A stretch of 64,000 nt of DNA from Mesostigma viride (GCA_009746045.1 RPFO01000050.1:5149728-5213727); one strand, 5' to 3'; positions 35,169 through 47,350 are shown, numbered from the stretch's first letter. Numbers and translations: made by a program. The notes: generated from the letters alone by a model not told the origin.

Positions 35169-37561
35169 CCCGTGTTTTTTTTTTTAGAACGCGATATACT
35201 GCGTTGTAAGCTATTTATAGAACACGTCATAACATCTAGGGAAATTTTTTTCATAGTCATGCGTATACTTTCCTGAAAGCCCATAAATCAAAGGATTTTT
35301 TGAGCTACTCAGACCTACAAAATGCTAATTCATTAGAGAGATACACTGGTTTGAATACAGGGGGGTCTGACCATGACCGCGATTTGTTGACCCTAGGTCA
35401 CAAGTCATGTGCTTATTCGCAAATGGTTCATGAAAAAAATCTGGCTTCTTGCACGAGCTATGGGCAACATATGCAGGCTCTGTGAAACAAAACTGAGGCC
35501 CATTGGGCCACTGGAGCTATTTTTTATTAGCATTACAATTACAACGCAGTACAACGCAGTGGGAAAAATGAGAGCCCTTCACAACATGACACAACGACAC
35601 GAGCCCCATAAACGGGGATATCATGAGCTAGGAGGGTCAACACGTTGAAAATAGGAGTTGTGTAAGTTATACAGCATCAAAAATGCATCAAACATCATGA
35701 CTGGATGACATTATATGACTGAATCAGGCAGCCATAGCCAAAGCATCATCCACTCTCACAACGTGTTGAGCACATGCCTCGTGGGAGGGGAGGCACTGGG
35801 TTTTCATTCCATAACGTGTGCAATCCTGAAAGAAAGAGGCATGTGTAATGCAAGGCTTGGATAGGTTGAGTGATCCATGAGCTTATATGCAGGCAAAGAT
35901 GACGCTGGAATGCATGCTAGCAAATGGTGGCAAGATGCTAACAACACATGATTATACACCATGATTATGGGCACCTAGCTGATCTTCTTGCACAATCAAC
36001 GCAGTATAAACCATCAATATCCAATCCTCACGATATATTCACGGCTTGACGACGTATACAGCACCTAAATACTGCACAACTGCAACCTGCTATGGCTGAC
36101 ATGCAAGCAACGTCGAGTAGGATGGCGGTCTTAGAGAGGCTGGGCAGAGGTCGGTAGAAATAAGTGGAAAACTGGCAGAAACTAGGTCGAAACACGATAT
36201 ACTTACGCCTGCAAGCACTATTGAGCCGGTGGCAGAGGCCATTTCCAGGAAAATACGGCATACCGTAGCAATAGCCACGGTCACGCCTTACGCTATTTGC
36301 AGGCACCATCATGCCCGGAGCTACCCAATAAAAGTCTGCACAAATCTCGGTTTAGCCGAGAGTCCGGGCGTTCGGAATGAATAAACAAGTCGAAACACCA
36401 TGGAAATACCAAGCATGGTGCCGCAGCAGACCCGAGTCTTGACGTAATAATATGTATGCCGGTTTCCAGGGTTTCCGCATGAAAGTTGGGTGAGAAACTG
36501 GAAAAATCTACGTTTCCTTTGCCCCAGTACCTCAACAAACTCGTAGAAACCTAATTATCAACCTTTGAACGCATCATCATGGTCGTGCCACCCAACAGCC
36601 ACTGAAATTCGCGCGAAAACTGGCGAGATCTACCTGCCGCCATCGCCGTCGTCTTCACCTTCGTCCCGCGAAAATGCCTGATTTCAGTGGTACATATTTG
36701 TTTGCAGCTGTCACAGGGGGGGTGGAAAAAACAAAAATATCAGACACCATGCTGAAATTTTCCAAAAGTTGGCCCTTGGACCCTACCTACCTAGCACCTA
36801 GGCGCTATACCTAGCAAAACCCTGAGGTCCCAAGGGTTATAGGGGTGGACCTAGGGTGCAAAATGATCAGCTCCGCGAGCTCTACCGTTTGAGCATATTG
36901 GTGTATGGGAAAATTCCGGTTTTCTTAAATGGGTCGTTGGCCGGCGCGACGCGATACTGGCACGGCACAGCGCTGGATAGCCGAAGGCTTGTAGTGGTGG
37001 CAGACGGCAGCATACTTCCGTGCCTAGGGGCAGCACCATCTTGCGGGCAACCCCCCCCCTCTATGGTACCTGCCAAAATTTTGACTGCAGATTTGGGTTC
37101 AGCTCGCCAAGTGTTATCAGTTTGTCCGTCAAAGCGTTTCAAAATTCCGACCATACAGGGAGCTAGCAGAAAATCCAAGTGTTTTGTTGTAAAAAACCCA
37201 TATCGGCCCGGCGCCCTACCTACCTACCCTTTAAGTTAACGGTTTTTGAGGCTCTGTAACTTCTAACCTAGAGACCCCCTGGGGTTGCGACCAGTGGCAA
37301 ACATGCTTGTTTTCGCGAGATCTACTCGAATCCAGCATGATGTAAAATTTCTTGTTTTTTTCCACCCCCCCTGGCTGTCACAAAAAAAATCCAAAAAATA
37401 CCAGGATTTTTTCTTGAGTTCTACGGGATGTAAGGAGGCCGTCCACCGAGTTTCAGACCGAAAATCTCGTATCTACTGTGCCTGCCACGTGTCAGATTAC
37501 AACGCGATACATCGCGTTCTAACCCTACAACGCGATACATCGCGTTGTAAAAAAACACGGG
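35169..37561. mobile_element. piggyBac-like non-autonomous element (TTAA duplication, CCCGTG ends)
   Basis: TTAA at 35165-35168 and 37562-37565 flank inverted ends CCCGTGTTTTTTT. Just inside each end lie near-palindromic acaacgcgat/atcgcgttgt blocks (one on the left, two on the right, 37498-37550). TTAA duplication plus CCC-starting ends fit the piggyBac superfamily. The 2.4 kb interior has no convincing transposase. It includes an imperfect inverted pair around gggggtggaaaaaa (about 36717) and ttttttccaccccc (about 37354). Confidence 0.75.
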
Positions 37562-37565
37562 TTAA

Positions 37566-37980
37566 GTACTTGCGTGTCGTGCACATGGGCATGCCGCCAA
37601 GTTAACTATGCTATAATCTCATTATAGAAAATAATTACATGATGAAAGTTACAAATATCGTCTGCATCATGCATCCAACATTATAGTCACTAGAGGGGGA
37701 AATAATCCTCAGTCGAGCTGTCCTCTACTGTAATGGCAGAGGGGGCAGTAGTGGCTGTGTAGCTCGGCTATCCTCACGGGCAATAAACTCCATATATGCG
37801 CCGCGGTCTTCTACCCTGGCTATAGCAATCGGCCGCGGGGCTTGTGGGGAGAAAAATAAACAAGAGTATGCCCCTCACGTGATTTACCATATGCTTCCCA
37901 TAATAATTTATTAGGCACAGCATGCCGCACAGGCGCCTGGGTCTATAGTCAGGCACCTCGCACATGCGCACAGATCAGGT
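37566..37980. other. Unassigned, nothing recognised
   Basis: Between the piggyBac-like element and the minus-strand LINE copy. No coding or repeat signal was identified. Confidence 0.35.
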
Positions 37981-38075
37981 AGACACTATATATTAAAAAT
38001 ATAATTACTTACAGCAGAGTGAAATCACTCAAACCAAAGCAAACGCCCAGCTATAAACCTATATACAGAGCCATG

Positions 38076-39447
38076 CAGTGCTTCTGCTAAGGGTTTTTGT
38101 CATTCGTCAACTTGTTGACTATTTGCCTCGGCACTTCGTCAAATGGTTGACTATTTGCCTCAGCAATTCGTCAAACTGGTTGACTATTTGCCTTGGCGCT
38201 TCGTCAACCCTGGGGGGGGGGGGAGGAGGAAGCTTTATTTCTTCGTAATTAACGTAAGGTCGCTCACGCCTCACACACGCATGTAATGCATGTGGATAAA
38301 ACATAATATCACATAGTGGTTGTTGACAACTGCATAAACTACAGAATAATTACTAGTATGGTTCACAGCTAGGCCTGAGTCAAGTGTGCACAGCACGAGG
38401 CCATTAAACAACCACTACATCCTCCTCGCTGCTATCAACAGGCACTACTGGCACAGTTTTGTCCGAGCTTGGCCCTGCACCTTGCGCGCTGCGCGCGCCT
38501 GTCCACTGGTTGTACTCCTGTCTCTGCCTTTTCGCTGCTGGCTTTCTCTTGCCCTTCTTCTTCCCCTTCTTCTCCCCTGGCTCAGAGCTGCCGTCATCAT
38601 CGGCCTTGCTCCTTTCTGTCTAGGCCCCCTCCTCGCCAGATTCCTCCTCGCCAGAGTTTGAGGCGCTGTCAGATGATGCTGACTGGCCGCCATCTTCCTC
38701 TTCCTGCGCATTAGACCCATGCTCTTCCTCACGCTCTACTCTCTTGCGTTTGTCGCGACCCTGCCTGCCCTCCTTTTCATCTAAACTGCGGCCTAGGTCG
38801 ACGATATTTTCCGTTTCTACAATTTCTCCAGCTTGCTTCTTAAACAGAGCATCTAAGGTGCTAGTCTTGAAACCTGCCAACCCGTTTTTCTTCGACATTC
38901 TCTAGCTCATGCAACACTACCTAAACATCGCCGCCGCCATTATCGAAACAATTTCGCATGCAATATTTTATCGCACATGAAGTCGCCAGACGGCCTGAGG
39001 TCGTCACGTAATTAATACCATGATTGCCCACCAAACACCAGAGTGATTACAGGTAATAATTTTTTCATGCCCTGGTCGGCTCAAGTCCTGCCTTGCTCGT
39101 CTTCAGTTTTGGTACCCGAGCATTGTCCTGAACCGTACTGACGTACTGTCTTTCCAAACCAACTCCAACTGCAGCGTACCTAGGATTCAGATGGTACGGG
39201 CTGACGGCCTGACGCCGCGCCGCTGGACCTTAGGTCTGGCCTTCAGGACTTAGGTGGTTGACGAATACCCTAAACATTTCGTGAAACCGGTTGACGAACT
39301 TCGGAACATATTCGTCAATTGGTTGACGAATTGCCGAGTTGGTTGACGAATGTGGTTGACGAATTGCCCAAAATGGTTGACTATTTTACTACTATTTTCA
39401 AAATTCGTCAACCGGTTGACGAAATAGTCCCGTTAGCAGAAGCACTG
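38076..39447. mobile_element. Non-autonomous hAT-like element inside LINE copy 1
   Basis: 8-bp duplication gagccatg (38068-38075 and 39448-39455) and 15-bp perfect inverted ends CAGTGCTTCTGCTAA match the hAT superfamily. Many subterminal copies of TTCGTCAAC/GTTGACGAA cluster within about 150 bases of each end, as expected of transposase-binding sites. Inside is one minus-strand open frame broken by a single stop (separate entry). No hAT transposase is encoded. Confidence 0.85.
38404..38898 (-). pseudogene. Highly charged Ser/Glu/Lys-rich ORF with one in-frame TAG, inside the hAT-like element
   Basis: Starts MSKKNGLAGFKTSTLDALFK at 38898 and runs 92 codons to TAG (38622-38620). It continues in the same frame for 71 more codons to TAA (38406-38404), ending SSEEDVVVV. 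The part past TAG is as biased as the rest (KGKKGKRKPAAKRQRQ), which suggests one former gene of about 164 residues. No domain is recognised. TSTLDALFK is loosely like a PCNA-interacting box but lacks the Gln and one aromatic. Function unknown. Confidence 0.4.
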
Positions 39448-40557
39448 GAGCCATGTCAAAGCTCTATACTACGATAAGACCAATGGAAACGCCTAACGGG
39501 AGGAACCTAATAGCCCTGCTGCACCGCAAAATCAGCCCGCGTACGGCGGAGCATGATGTCAGCCATGGCCCGAGTCAGCGCCACCGACAAGCGCTGACGC
39601 CAATATGACGTCCAGGTCCGCGCCGACCATGGGGCCCGCTGGCCCTCCAGGTCCAGCCGGTCCTCCCAGAGCCGGCAGCACTCCTTGAAGAAGGCGGAGG
39701 TCAGGGGCCCCATGGCCCCAAACTCCTCCAGGACAAAGGGCACCACACGATGGTGCCCGACGTCGCCGTAGGCCAGGAGCTTGGCCCGCTCCGCCCGGTC
39801 CGCCGTGTAACCTGCCGTGAGGGAGGCCCCAGCCACGTGGCTAAGAGCCAAGGGCCGCGCCACCGAAACGTCAATAAGCAGATGCCGGCCACCCCCCTCA
39901 AAGTCCAGCACCACGATGTCAGGCCGGTGGTTGGGGGAATAGAAGGCAGCGCCATCCGCATCCTCGGACCGGATGTTCGCGTGGGGGAAAACCGACCGAA
40001 TCATGGCGAGCACCACCGTCAGGAGGACAGTGTGCAAATACAAATACCAATTCTGATTCTGTTGGCCCCCCATGCAGGCAAGGTAGTGAGTCCCCGTGGG
40101 ATCCAGCGGCTGCCCACAGCTACCACAAGGCCGCCCGGCCGGAACAAGAGGCTGCGGGGCAAATAGCTGGTGCCGGAGCGCCACCGAGTAGTGGCTGGGA
40201 GCCAAGGCGAATGGGGGGGCCATGGGAAGAGCACGAAGGTACGCCGAGCCCACACTCCGCAAGGAAAGCGAGAACAGCCACGCACGTCCCTGGGCGTTGA
40301 GGTCCGCGAAAAGAGCAATCCAATCAGCCGTGTGCAGAATACCCGCGTAGGTTTTCTGGTGTTTATCGATGACGCGAGCAGGGAATGCGGCGGGAGATTG
40401 AACGGAGGCGACCGAGGGAGTGCCGCGAGGGAGGTGGCGCTGTACCGCCTGAGCGGCACGGACGGGAGAACAGGCCTGCTGGATCTCAGCATAGGCCTCC
40501 TGGATGGCGGTGACGAAGGGCAAAGGGCTGCTGGGGTCCAGACACTATATATATGGA

Positions 40558-42449
40558 GCAAGGGGACCCCCTGGGACCCCTGTACTTTGCCGCCCCCCTC
40601 CAGGGTTGCCTCCAAGCGGTCCATGCTGCCCACCCGGCAGTCGCTATTCAGGCCTACTTGGATGATATCTACCTTCTGGGCCCTGTGCCGGACACCACCG
40701 CGGCTCTGCTGGCACTGCAGACCGCGGTGGCCGACATCAACCTCCAGTTGACCCTGGCCAAGTGCGCGGTGTACTCGCCCCAAGGTGATTGCTCCGGCTT
40801 TCCGCCCCAGCTCTTGGGCCGGGACGAGCGCCTCCATGGGTTGGATGTCCTCGGCGTTCCGGTTGGCGACCCCGCGTTTGTCATCGATGCTCTGCGGGCC
40901 GCCCTCGAGGCACGCACTGAGGTACTGCCCTTGATTGCGCGCCTTCATGATTCGCAGACCAAGGGTCTGCTTCTGTGGTTTTGCGCTCACCCTCGCGTCG
41001 TTCACTGGCTCCGGGGCGCTCTTCCGGCTCAGGTCCGGCTGGCCGCCGAGGGCCACGACGAACGCATCCAGTCGGCCTTGGCGCAGCTGGTTCCGGGCCC
41101 CGACCTCCCGCCACATGCTATTCGCATTGCCACCCTGCCTGCATGCACGGATGGGTGGCTGCGGTCTGACTCGTGCCGCCCGGCTGGCCCCAGCAGCATT
41201 TTTGGGCTCCGTCGCTCAGTCGTGGGCGGAAAGCTGCCGGCTCCTGCCCCTTTTGGCAACGGCAGCGCCTGACCTCCTGGACCCCAGCAGCCCTTTGCCC
41301 TTCGTCACCGCCATCCAGGAGGCCTATGCTGAGATCCAGCAGGCCTGTTCTCCCGTCCGTGCCGCTCAGGCGGTACAGCGCCACCTCCCTCGCGGCACTC
41401 CCTCGGTCGCCTCCGTTCAATCTCCCGCCGCATTCCCTGCTCGCGTCATCGATAAACACCAGAAAACCTACGCGGGTATTCTGCACACGGCTGATTGGAT
41501 TGCTCTTTTCGCGGACCTCAACGCCCAGGGACGTGCGTGGCTGTTCTCGCTTTCCTTGCGGAGTGTGGGCTCGGCGTACCTTCGTGCTCTTCCCATGGCC
41601 CCCCATTCGCCTTGGCTCCCAGCCACTACTCGGTGGCGCTCCGGCACCAGCTATTTGCCCCGCAGCCTCTTGTTCCGGCCGGGCGGCCTTGTGGTAGCTG
41701 TGGGCAGCCGCTGGATCCCACGGGGACTCACTACCTTGCCTGCATGGGGGGCCAACAGAATCAGAATTGGTATTTGTATTTGCACACTGTCCTCCTGACG
41801 GTGGTGCTCGCCATGATTCGGTCGGTTTTCCCCCACGCGAACATCCGGTCCGAGGATGCGGATGGCGCTGCCTTCTATTCCCCCAACCACCGGCCTGACA
41901 TCGTGGTGCTGGACTTTGAGGGGGGTGGCCGGCATCTGCTTATTGACGTTTCGGTGGCGCGGCCCTTGGCTCTTAGCCACGTGGCTGGGGCCTCCCTCAC
42001 GGCAGGTTACACGGCGGACCGGGCGGAGCGGGCCAAGCTCCTGGCCTACGGCGACGTCGGGCACCATCGTGTGGTGCCCTTTGTCCTGGAGGAGTTTGGG
42101 GCCATGGGGCCCCTGACCTCCGCCTTCTTCAAGGAGTGTTGCCGGCTCCGGGAGGACCGGCTGGACCTGGAGGGCCAGCGGGCCCCATGGTCGGCGCGGA
42201 CCTGGACGTCATATTGGCGTCAGCGCTTGTCGGTGGCGCTGACTCGGGCCATGGCTGACATCATGCTCCGCCGTACGCGGGCTGATTTTGCGGTGCAGCA
42301 GGGCTATTAGGTTCCTCCCGTTAGGCGTTTCCATTGGTCTTATCGTAGTATAGAGCTTTGACATCCTGGCTCTGTATCATAGGTTTATAGCTGGGCGTTT
42401 GCTTTGGTAATTGAGTGATTTCACTCTGCTGTAAGTAATTATCTTTTTA
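40558..42449 (+). mobile_element. RLE-type non-LTR retrotransposon, 5'-truncated copy 2 (plus)
   Basis: Flanked by atatatatgga (40547-40557 and 42450-42460). The left duplication overlaps the right target duplication of copy 1, so this copy landed at the edge of copy 1, head to head with it. It starts inside RT motif B (QGDPLGPLYFA) and carries AYLDDIYLL, the CCHC finger and the endonuclease to the QQGY stop at 42310. Relative to copy 3 it has a 4-bp TGCA gain near 41143 and a 1-bp loss in a C-run near 41600, two compensating frameshifts. The 3' UTR 42311-42449 is intact. Confidence 0.9.
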
Positions 42450-42610
42450 ATATATATGGATAGCTCAGCAGGCATGCACCAAGCCCGCCCAACCTTAGTA
42501 TACTACTAAGGGGCGTTTTGTTCTCACAATATGGCGTGCCCCGGGCTGCATGTGGACTTTCCGGGATAGCTAGGCTAGCTAGGCACGGATATGTGTTATC
42601 CACGTCGCCA

Positions 42611-43362
42611 TGGGCTCTGAGTACCGGGCCCTATGGCGCAAGCCCCTGGGTAAGATCGAGAAACAGGACCTGTTCAAGGTCCTCGTCCTTCCTGTTCTCA
42701 CGTATGGCGCCGAGACGTGGACCCTCACCGCCGACCTGGCCCGCAAGCTGGACGGCGCGGTCACCAGCATGCTGCGTTCCATTTTCAGAGTAGGATATGC
42801 TGCTCATGTCCGCAATGAGGACCTGTACCAGGGCATGCCCTATATCACCAGCACAATTAAGCAACGCCGCCTGCAGCTAGTAGGGCACCTAGCTCGCACC
42901 AACCAGGTAGACACCTCACGTGGCCCCCCGCAGGACTGCGACCAGCCCAGCCTGGCCGGCACCTCCTGACGTGGGCTGGGCCCAGTGATGTTAGACGCCG
43001 CAAGGCCCGCACCTTCAAAGAACAGCTAGTAGAGGACATGGGGGCCTAGGCCTCTCCGTGATTTGGAAGAAGATGATGGACAAGGCCAAGTGGGCCCAGG
43101 TCATAGAGGACAACGAGCCCCCCCCAGTGGGGAAGCGCCCGCGTGTGCCATCCCGCGGGAGGCACGCTAGATAGCTCCCCCTAGGGCAGCGTGCGGCTGC
43201 CTAGATAGATGATGTAGTTAGAATGTTGTTAGATAGATGTAGTATGTAGCCAATGTAGATAGATTAGACCGGTAGGAATGTGTGCACCCATCCATCCATT
43301 CATCGGGGTTAATGCTCCGTGACTCCCCAACGGGAGCACGAGTCTAATTAATTAATTAATTA
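42611..43362 (+). mobile_element. RTE-like LINE 3' fragment with hairpin-TTAA tail
   Basis: 5'-truncated. Coding similarity runs from YRALWRKPLGKIEKQDLFKV through YGAETWTLTADLARKLDGAV and RRLQLVGHLARTNQ, then frameshifts. The 3' UTR (about 43000-43300) ends in three CCAT units, gctccgtgactccccaac and a TAATTAATTAATTAA tail at 43345-43362. It gives the cleanest view of this family's 3' UTR. Confidence 0.85.
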
Positions 43363-43604
43363 ATGGGCTCTGACACGCCAGGGCAGCCCCCTGGCAATGT
43401 GTTAATTGTGATGTGGAGGCAGATGGTTCGCAAGGATAGGTGGCAAGTAGTAATGAAGGAGACCACCCCCAAGCCGGCCATGCAGTGGGGGCTCCGCGTG
43501 CGATAAGTGACAGTGGCTTTCACAGTGATTCGGGCAGTGGTGCCCATCATATATGTACAACCACCAGACTTTCACTAGGTCTTAGATAGCTAGCTCCATC
43601 CATG

Positions 43605-45817
43605 TCCCATCCCATCCCATCCCATCCCATCCCATCCCATCCCATCCCATCCCATCCCATCCCATCCCATCCCATCCCATCCCATCCCATCCCATCCCAT
43701 CCCATCCCATCCCATCCCATCCCATCCCATCCATCCCATCCCATCCCATCCCATCCCATCCCCATCCCATCCCATCCCATCCCATCCCATCCCATCCCAT
43801 CCCATCCCATCCCATCCCATCCCATCCCATCCCATCCCATCCCATCCCATCCCATCCCATCCCATCCCATCCCATCCCATCCCATCCCATCCCATCCCAT
43901 CCCATCCCATCCCATCCCATCCCATCCCATCCCATCCCATCCCATCCCATCCCATCCCATCCCATGATCCCATCCCATCCCATCCCATCCCATCCCATCC
44001 CATCCCATCCCATCCCATCCCATCCCATCCCATCCCATCCCATCCCATCCCATCCCATCCCATCCCATCCCATCCCATCCCATCATCCCATCCCATCCCA
44101 TCCCATCCCATCCCATCCCATCCCATCCCATCCCATCCCATCCCATCCCATCCCATCCCATCCCATCCCATCCCATCCCATCCCATCCCATCCCATCCCA
44201 TCCCATCCCATCCCATCCCATCCCATCCCATCCCATCCCATCCCATCCCATCCCATCCCATCCCATCCCATCCCATCCCATCCCATCCCATCCCATCCCA
44301 TCCCATCCCATCCCATCCCATCCCATCCCATCCCATCCCATCCCATCCCATCCCATCCCATCCCATCCCATCCCATCCCATCCCATCCCATCCCATCCCA
44401 TCCCATCCCATCCCATCCCATCCCATCCCATCCCATCCCATCCCATCCCATCCCATCCCATCCCATCCCATCCCATCCCATCCCATCCCATCCCATCCCA
44501 TCCCATCCCATCCCATCCCATCCCATCCCATCCCATCCCATCCCATCCCATCCCATCCCATCCCATCCCATCCCATCCCATCCCATCCCATCCCATCCCA
44601 TCCCATCCCATCCCATCCCATCCCATCCCATCCCATCCCATCCCATCCCATCCCATCCCATCCCATCCCATCCCATCCCATCCCATCCCATCCCATCCCA
44701 TCCCATCCCATCCCATCCCATCCCATCCCATCCCATCCCATCCCATCCCATCCCATCCCATCCCATCCCATCCCATCCCATATCCCATCCCATCCCATCC
44801 CATCCCATCCCATCCCATCCCATCCCATCCCATCCCATCCCATCCCATCCCATCCCATCCCATCCCATCCCATCCCATCCCATCCCATCCCATCCCATCC
44901 CATCCCATCCCATCCCATCCCATCCCATCCCATCCCATCCCATCCCATCCCATCCCATCCCATCCCATCCCATCCCATCCCATCCCATCCCATCCCATCC
45001 CATCCCATCCCATCCCATCCCATCCCATCCCATCCCATCCCATCCCATCCCATCCCATCCCATCCCATCCCATCCCATCCCATCCCATCCCATCCCATCC
45101 CATCCCATCCCATCCCATCCCATCCCATCCCATCCCATCCCATCCCATCCCATCCCATCCCATCCCATCCCATCCCATCCCATCCCATCCCATCCCATCC
45201 CATCCCATCCCATCCCATCCCATCCCATCCCATCCCATCCCATCCCATCCCATCCCATCCCATCCCATCCCATCCCATCCCATCCCATCCCATCCCATCC
45301 CATCCCATCCCATCCCATCCCATCCCATCCCATCCCATCCCATCCCATCCCATCCCATCCCATCCCATCCCATCCCATCCCATCCCATCCCATCCCATCC
45401 CATCCCATCCCATCCCATCCCATCCCATCCCATCCCATCCCATCCCATCCCATCCCATCCCATCCCATCCCATCCCATCCCATCCCATCCCATCCCATCC
45501 CATCCCATCCCATCCCATCCCATCCCATCCCATATCCCATCCCCATCCCATCCCATCCCATCCCATCCCATCCCATCCCATCCCATCCCATCCCATCCCA
45601 TCCCATCCCATCCCATCCCATCCCATCCCATCCCATCCCATCCCATCCCATCCCATCCCATCCCATCCCATCCCATCCCATCCCATCCCATCCCATCCCA
45701 TCCCATCCCATCCCATCCCATCCCATCCCATCCCATCCCATCCCATCCCATCCCATCCCATCCCATCCCATCCCATCCCATCCCATCCCATCCCATCCCA
45801 TCCCATCCCATCCCATA
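43605..45817 (+). repeat. (CCCAT)n satellite-like array, 2.2 kb
   Basis: About 440 CCCAT units with only a handful of interruptions (near 43730, 43760, 43965, 44084, 44780 and 45533-45542). Frames of 600-760 residues on both strands (SHPIP and MGWDG repeats) are artefacts of the 5-base period. Confidence 0.98.
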
Positions 45818-47350
45818 GCCATGCGGTCCTGCGGGTCAGCAGCAGAACCCTTCTTGTACAGCATGACTCGGACAGATGGCCGTCGGCCACTCAGCAGGCC
45901 GGGAGGCTGACATCAGAGAGCAGAACACGGTAACTTGCAGAACGCCAGCAGAAGCTCCCACAGTGACCGCTAGGCATGTCAGGGGTCTTCAGCAGCTGCT
46001 CGGCCGAAAGGTGGTCGCCGCACTGACCGCCGCTTCGTACCGCTTATGTAAGCGAGCTTAAGGGCGCCGTCCAACTCCTCCAAAGTGAAGGGCATGGACG
46101 ACGTCCTTGGTGCATGGCAAGGCAACCCTCCTTGAAGGCGGGGACTTGGTATTCCGCGGCCAGGGAGGGCGCCGCAGGTGGCGGGGGGGGGGTCCAATGA
46201 ACACCAAGAGTCCAAGACGGGCGGCCGTCTCAGGGTGAAGCGGCGGGGGTTGGGGGGGGCGCGCGAGCCCCTCCTGCCAAGAATTAAGGAAACGTTGTGG
46301 ACCAACCAGGGCTCCATGCTGTCCCCCGTGTGCCTCACCAGGGTGCGCTGCCTCCAGTCGCCGATCGAGGCGGTCGATCGGTGGTACCACATCTCCTCAA
46401 GTGCCCTGGTTACCAGCTTGGCATGCATGCCTTGCATGGCATCCGCGATATGCATAGGGCCGCCTCTGCGTCCTGTCAGAGCATATGTGAGTAGTGCGTA
46501 GGCCTCCACAAGGGCGGCCTTGAGCACCGGTTTCAGCAGCGGGTCACGTTGAGTCGTTGCCGGCCGCTGCCGGCGGCCAGGACCAGGGTTGGGCGTAAAG
46601 GGGCTACGTTACGTCATTTACGTGGTATAATTACGTGATTTCCATTTGTGCGTGGGGACAAAATGCCACGTAAAACCTCTACGTACGTTGCCCCATTACG
46701 TTACGTTTGTACGTTACGCTTATTGTAAATACGTAACGTAGAATGACGTAAACGTAATCAGTGTGGGAATGTCGGCAGATACTTGCGAGGTGAAGTGGTG
46801 CTAGCTAGTATAAGCTGTTGTAGGCTATAATGGCGCCGCGTCGCTCCGCGTACGGGCGCGGCGCCATGCGGTGCACGTACAGCACTGCATTCCAGTGTCC
46901 AGTTAAATTTGCCATGGAATGGTGGAAAATAGCTGGAAAATCTTAAGCTTTTGTGCGGCTTTACGTGTTTACGTTAACTTAAATACGTCTTTACCTTACG
47001 CATGTAATCTTCTACGTCTACGTTACGTTCTACGTCACCCTTTTGGCCATTTCAAGTGTTTACGCACGTTACGTCACCCCCCTGACCCCCTTTACGCCCA
47101 ACCCTGGCCAGCCAGGACCTTGGGGTCTTGTCAGTAGAGCGGGCCGGGTCGGCGGCAGGGCATGGCCGGCAGGTGCTGGGCCGCCAGCATGCAGTGAACG
47201 GGGCGCGGGCCGCAAAGCCCGCAAAAATGCATGGCAGCATTGGGAGCACCCTGGGCCAGCGCGTCGAGGTCCGCCTTGGCCCCCAGCAGGGCCTCCAGGT
47301 ACGCCTGCCGGCACAATGCTTACTAAGCTGCCCCATTAATTCCAACTGCC
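45818..47350 (-). pseudogene. Degenerate LINE fragment between endonuclease and RT, split by a MITE
   Basis: Reading on the minus strand, 47316-47131 encodes YLEALLGAKADLDALAQGAP with a CGLCGPRPVHC cluster. After the MITE (46584-47106) it resumes near 46527 with LKAALVEAYALL and later MPFTLEELDGALK. It ends with LYKKGSAADPQD at 45865-45830, resembling the RT segment YKNKGSSADPGNYR of the LINE at 59682-62500. Stops and frameshifts abound. The (CCCAT)n array begins where the RT should continue. Confidence 0.6.
46584..47106. mobile_element. hAT-type MITE, 523 bp
   Basis: Inverted ends CAGGGTTGGGCGTAAAGGGG (46584-46603 and, inverted, 47087-47106). The interior is dense in TACGT/ACGTA motifs. The left flank gccaggac (46576-46583) recurs at 47111-47118, four bases beyond the right end, consistent with an 8-bp duplication followed by a small gcca duplication. 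No ORF. Confidence 0.75.

Larger units (their letters stand above)
37994..40539 (-). mobile_element. RLE-type non-LTR retrotransposon, 5'-truncated copy 1 (minus)
   Basis: Flanked by agacactatatat (37981-37993 and 40540-40552). The coding part, 40523-39507, is open for 338 codons and encodes only the C-terminal third: the CCHC finger (CGSC then HYLAC) and the endonuclease segment with HRPDIVVLDF and LLIDVSVARP, ending QQGY. The 3' UTR is split by the hAT-like insertion at 38076-39447; its distal piece, ending in the reverse complement of atttttA, lies at 37994-38075. Nearly identical to copies 2 and 3. Confidence 0.88.

Noticed and set aside
39750-40166. Plus-strand ORF antisense to LINE copy 1, also antisense to copies 2 and 3
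   Set aside because: The exact same antisense frame recurs at every copy because the DNA is duplicated; it mirrors the codon bias of the real endonuclease frame.
37994-42449. Twin-priming 5' inversion of a single LINE
   Set aside because: Both arms contain the same C-terminal coding region and each has its own 3' end and target duplication; twin priming gives non-overlapping arms and one duplication.
43605-45817. Proteins of 600-760 residues (SHPIP or MGWDG repeats)
   Set aside because: All frames of a stop-free pentanucleotide repeat are open; there is no non-repeat domain or start context.
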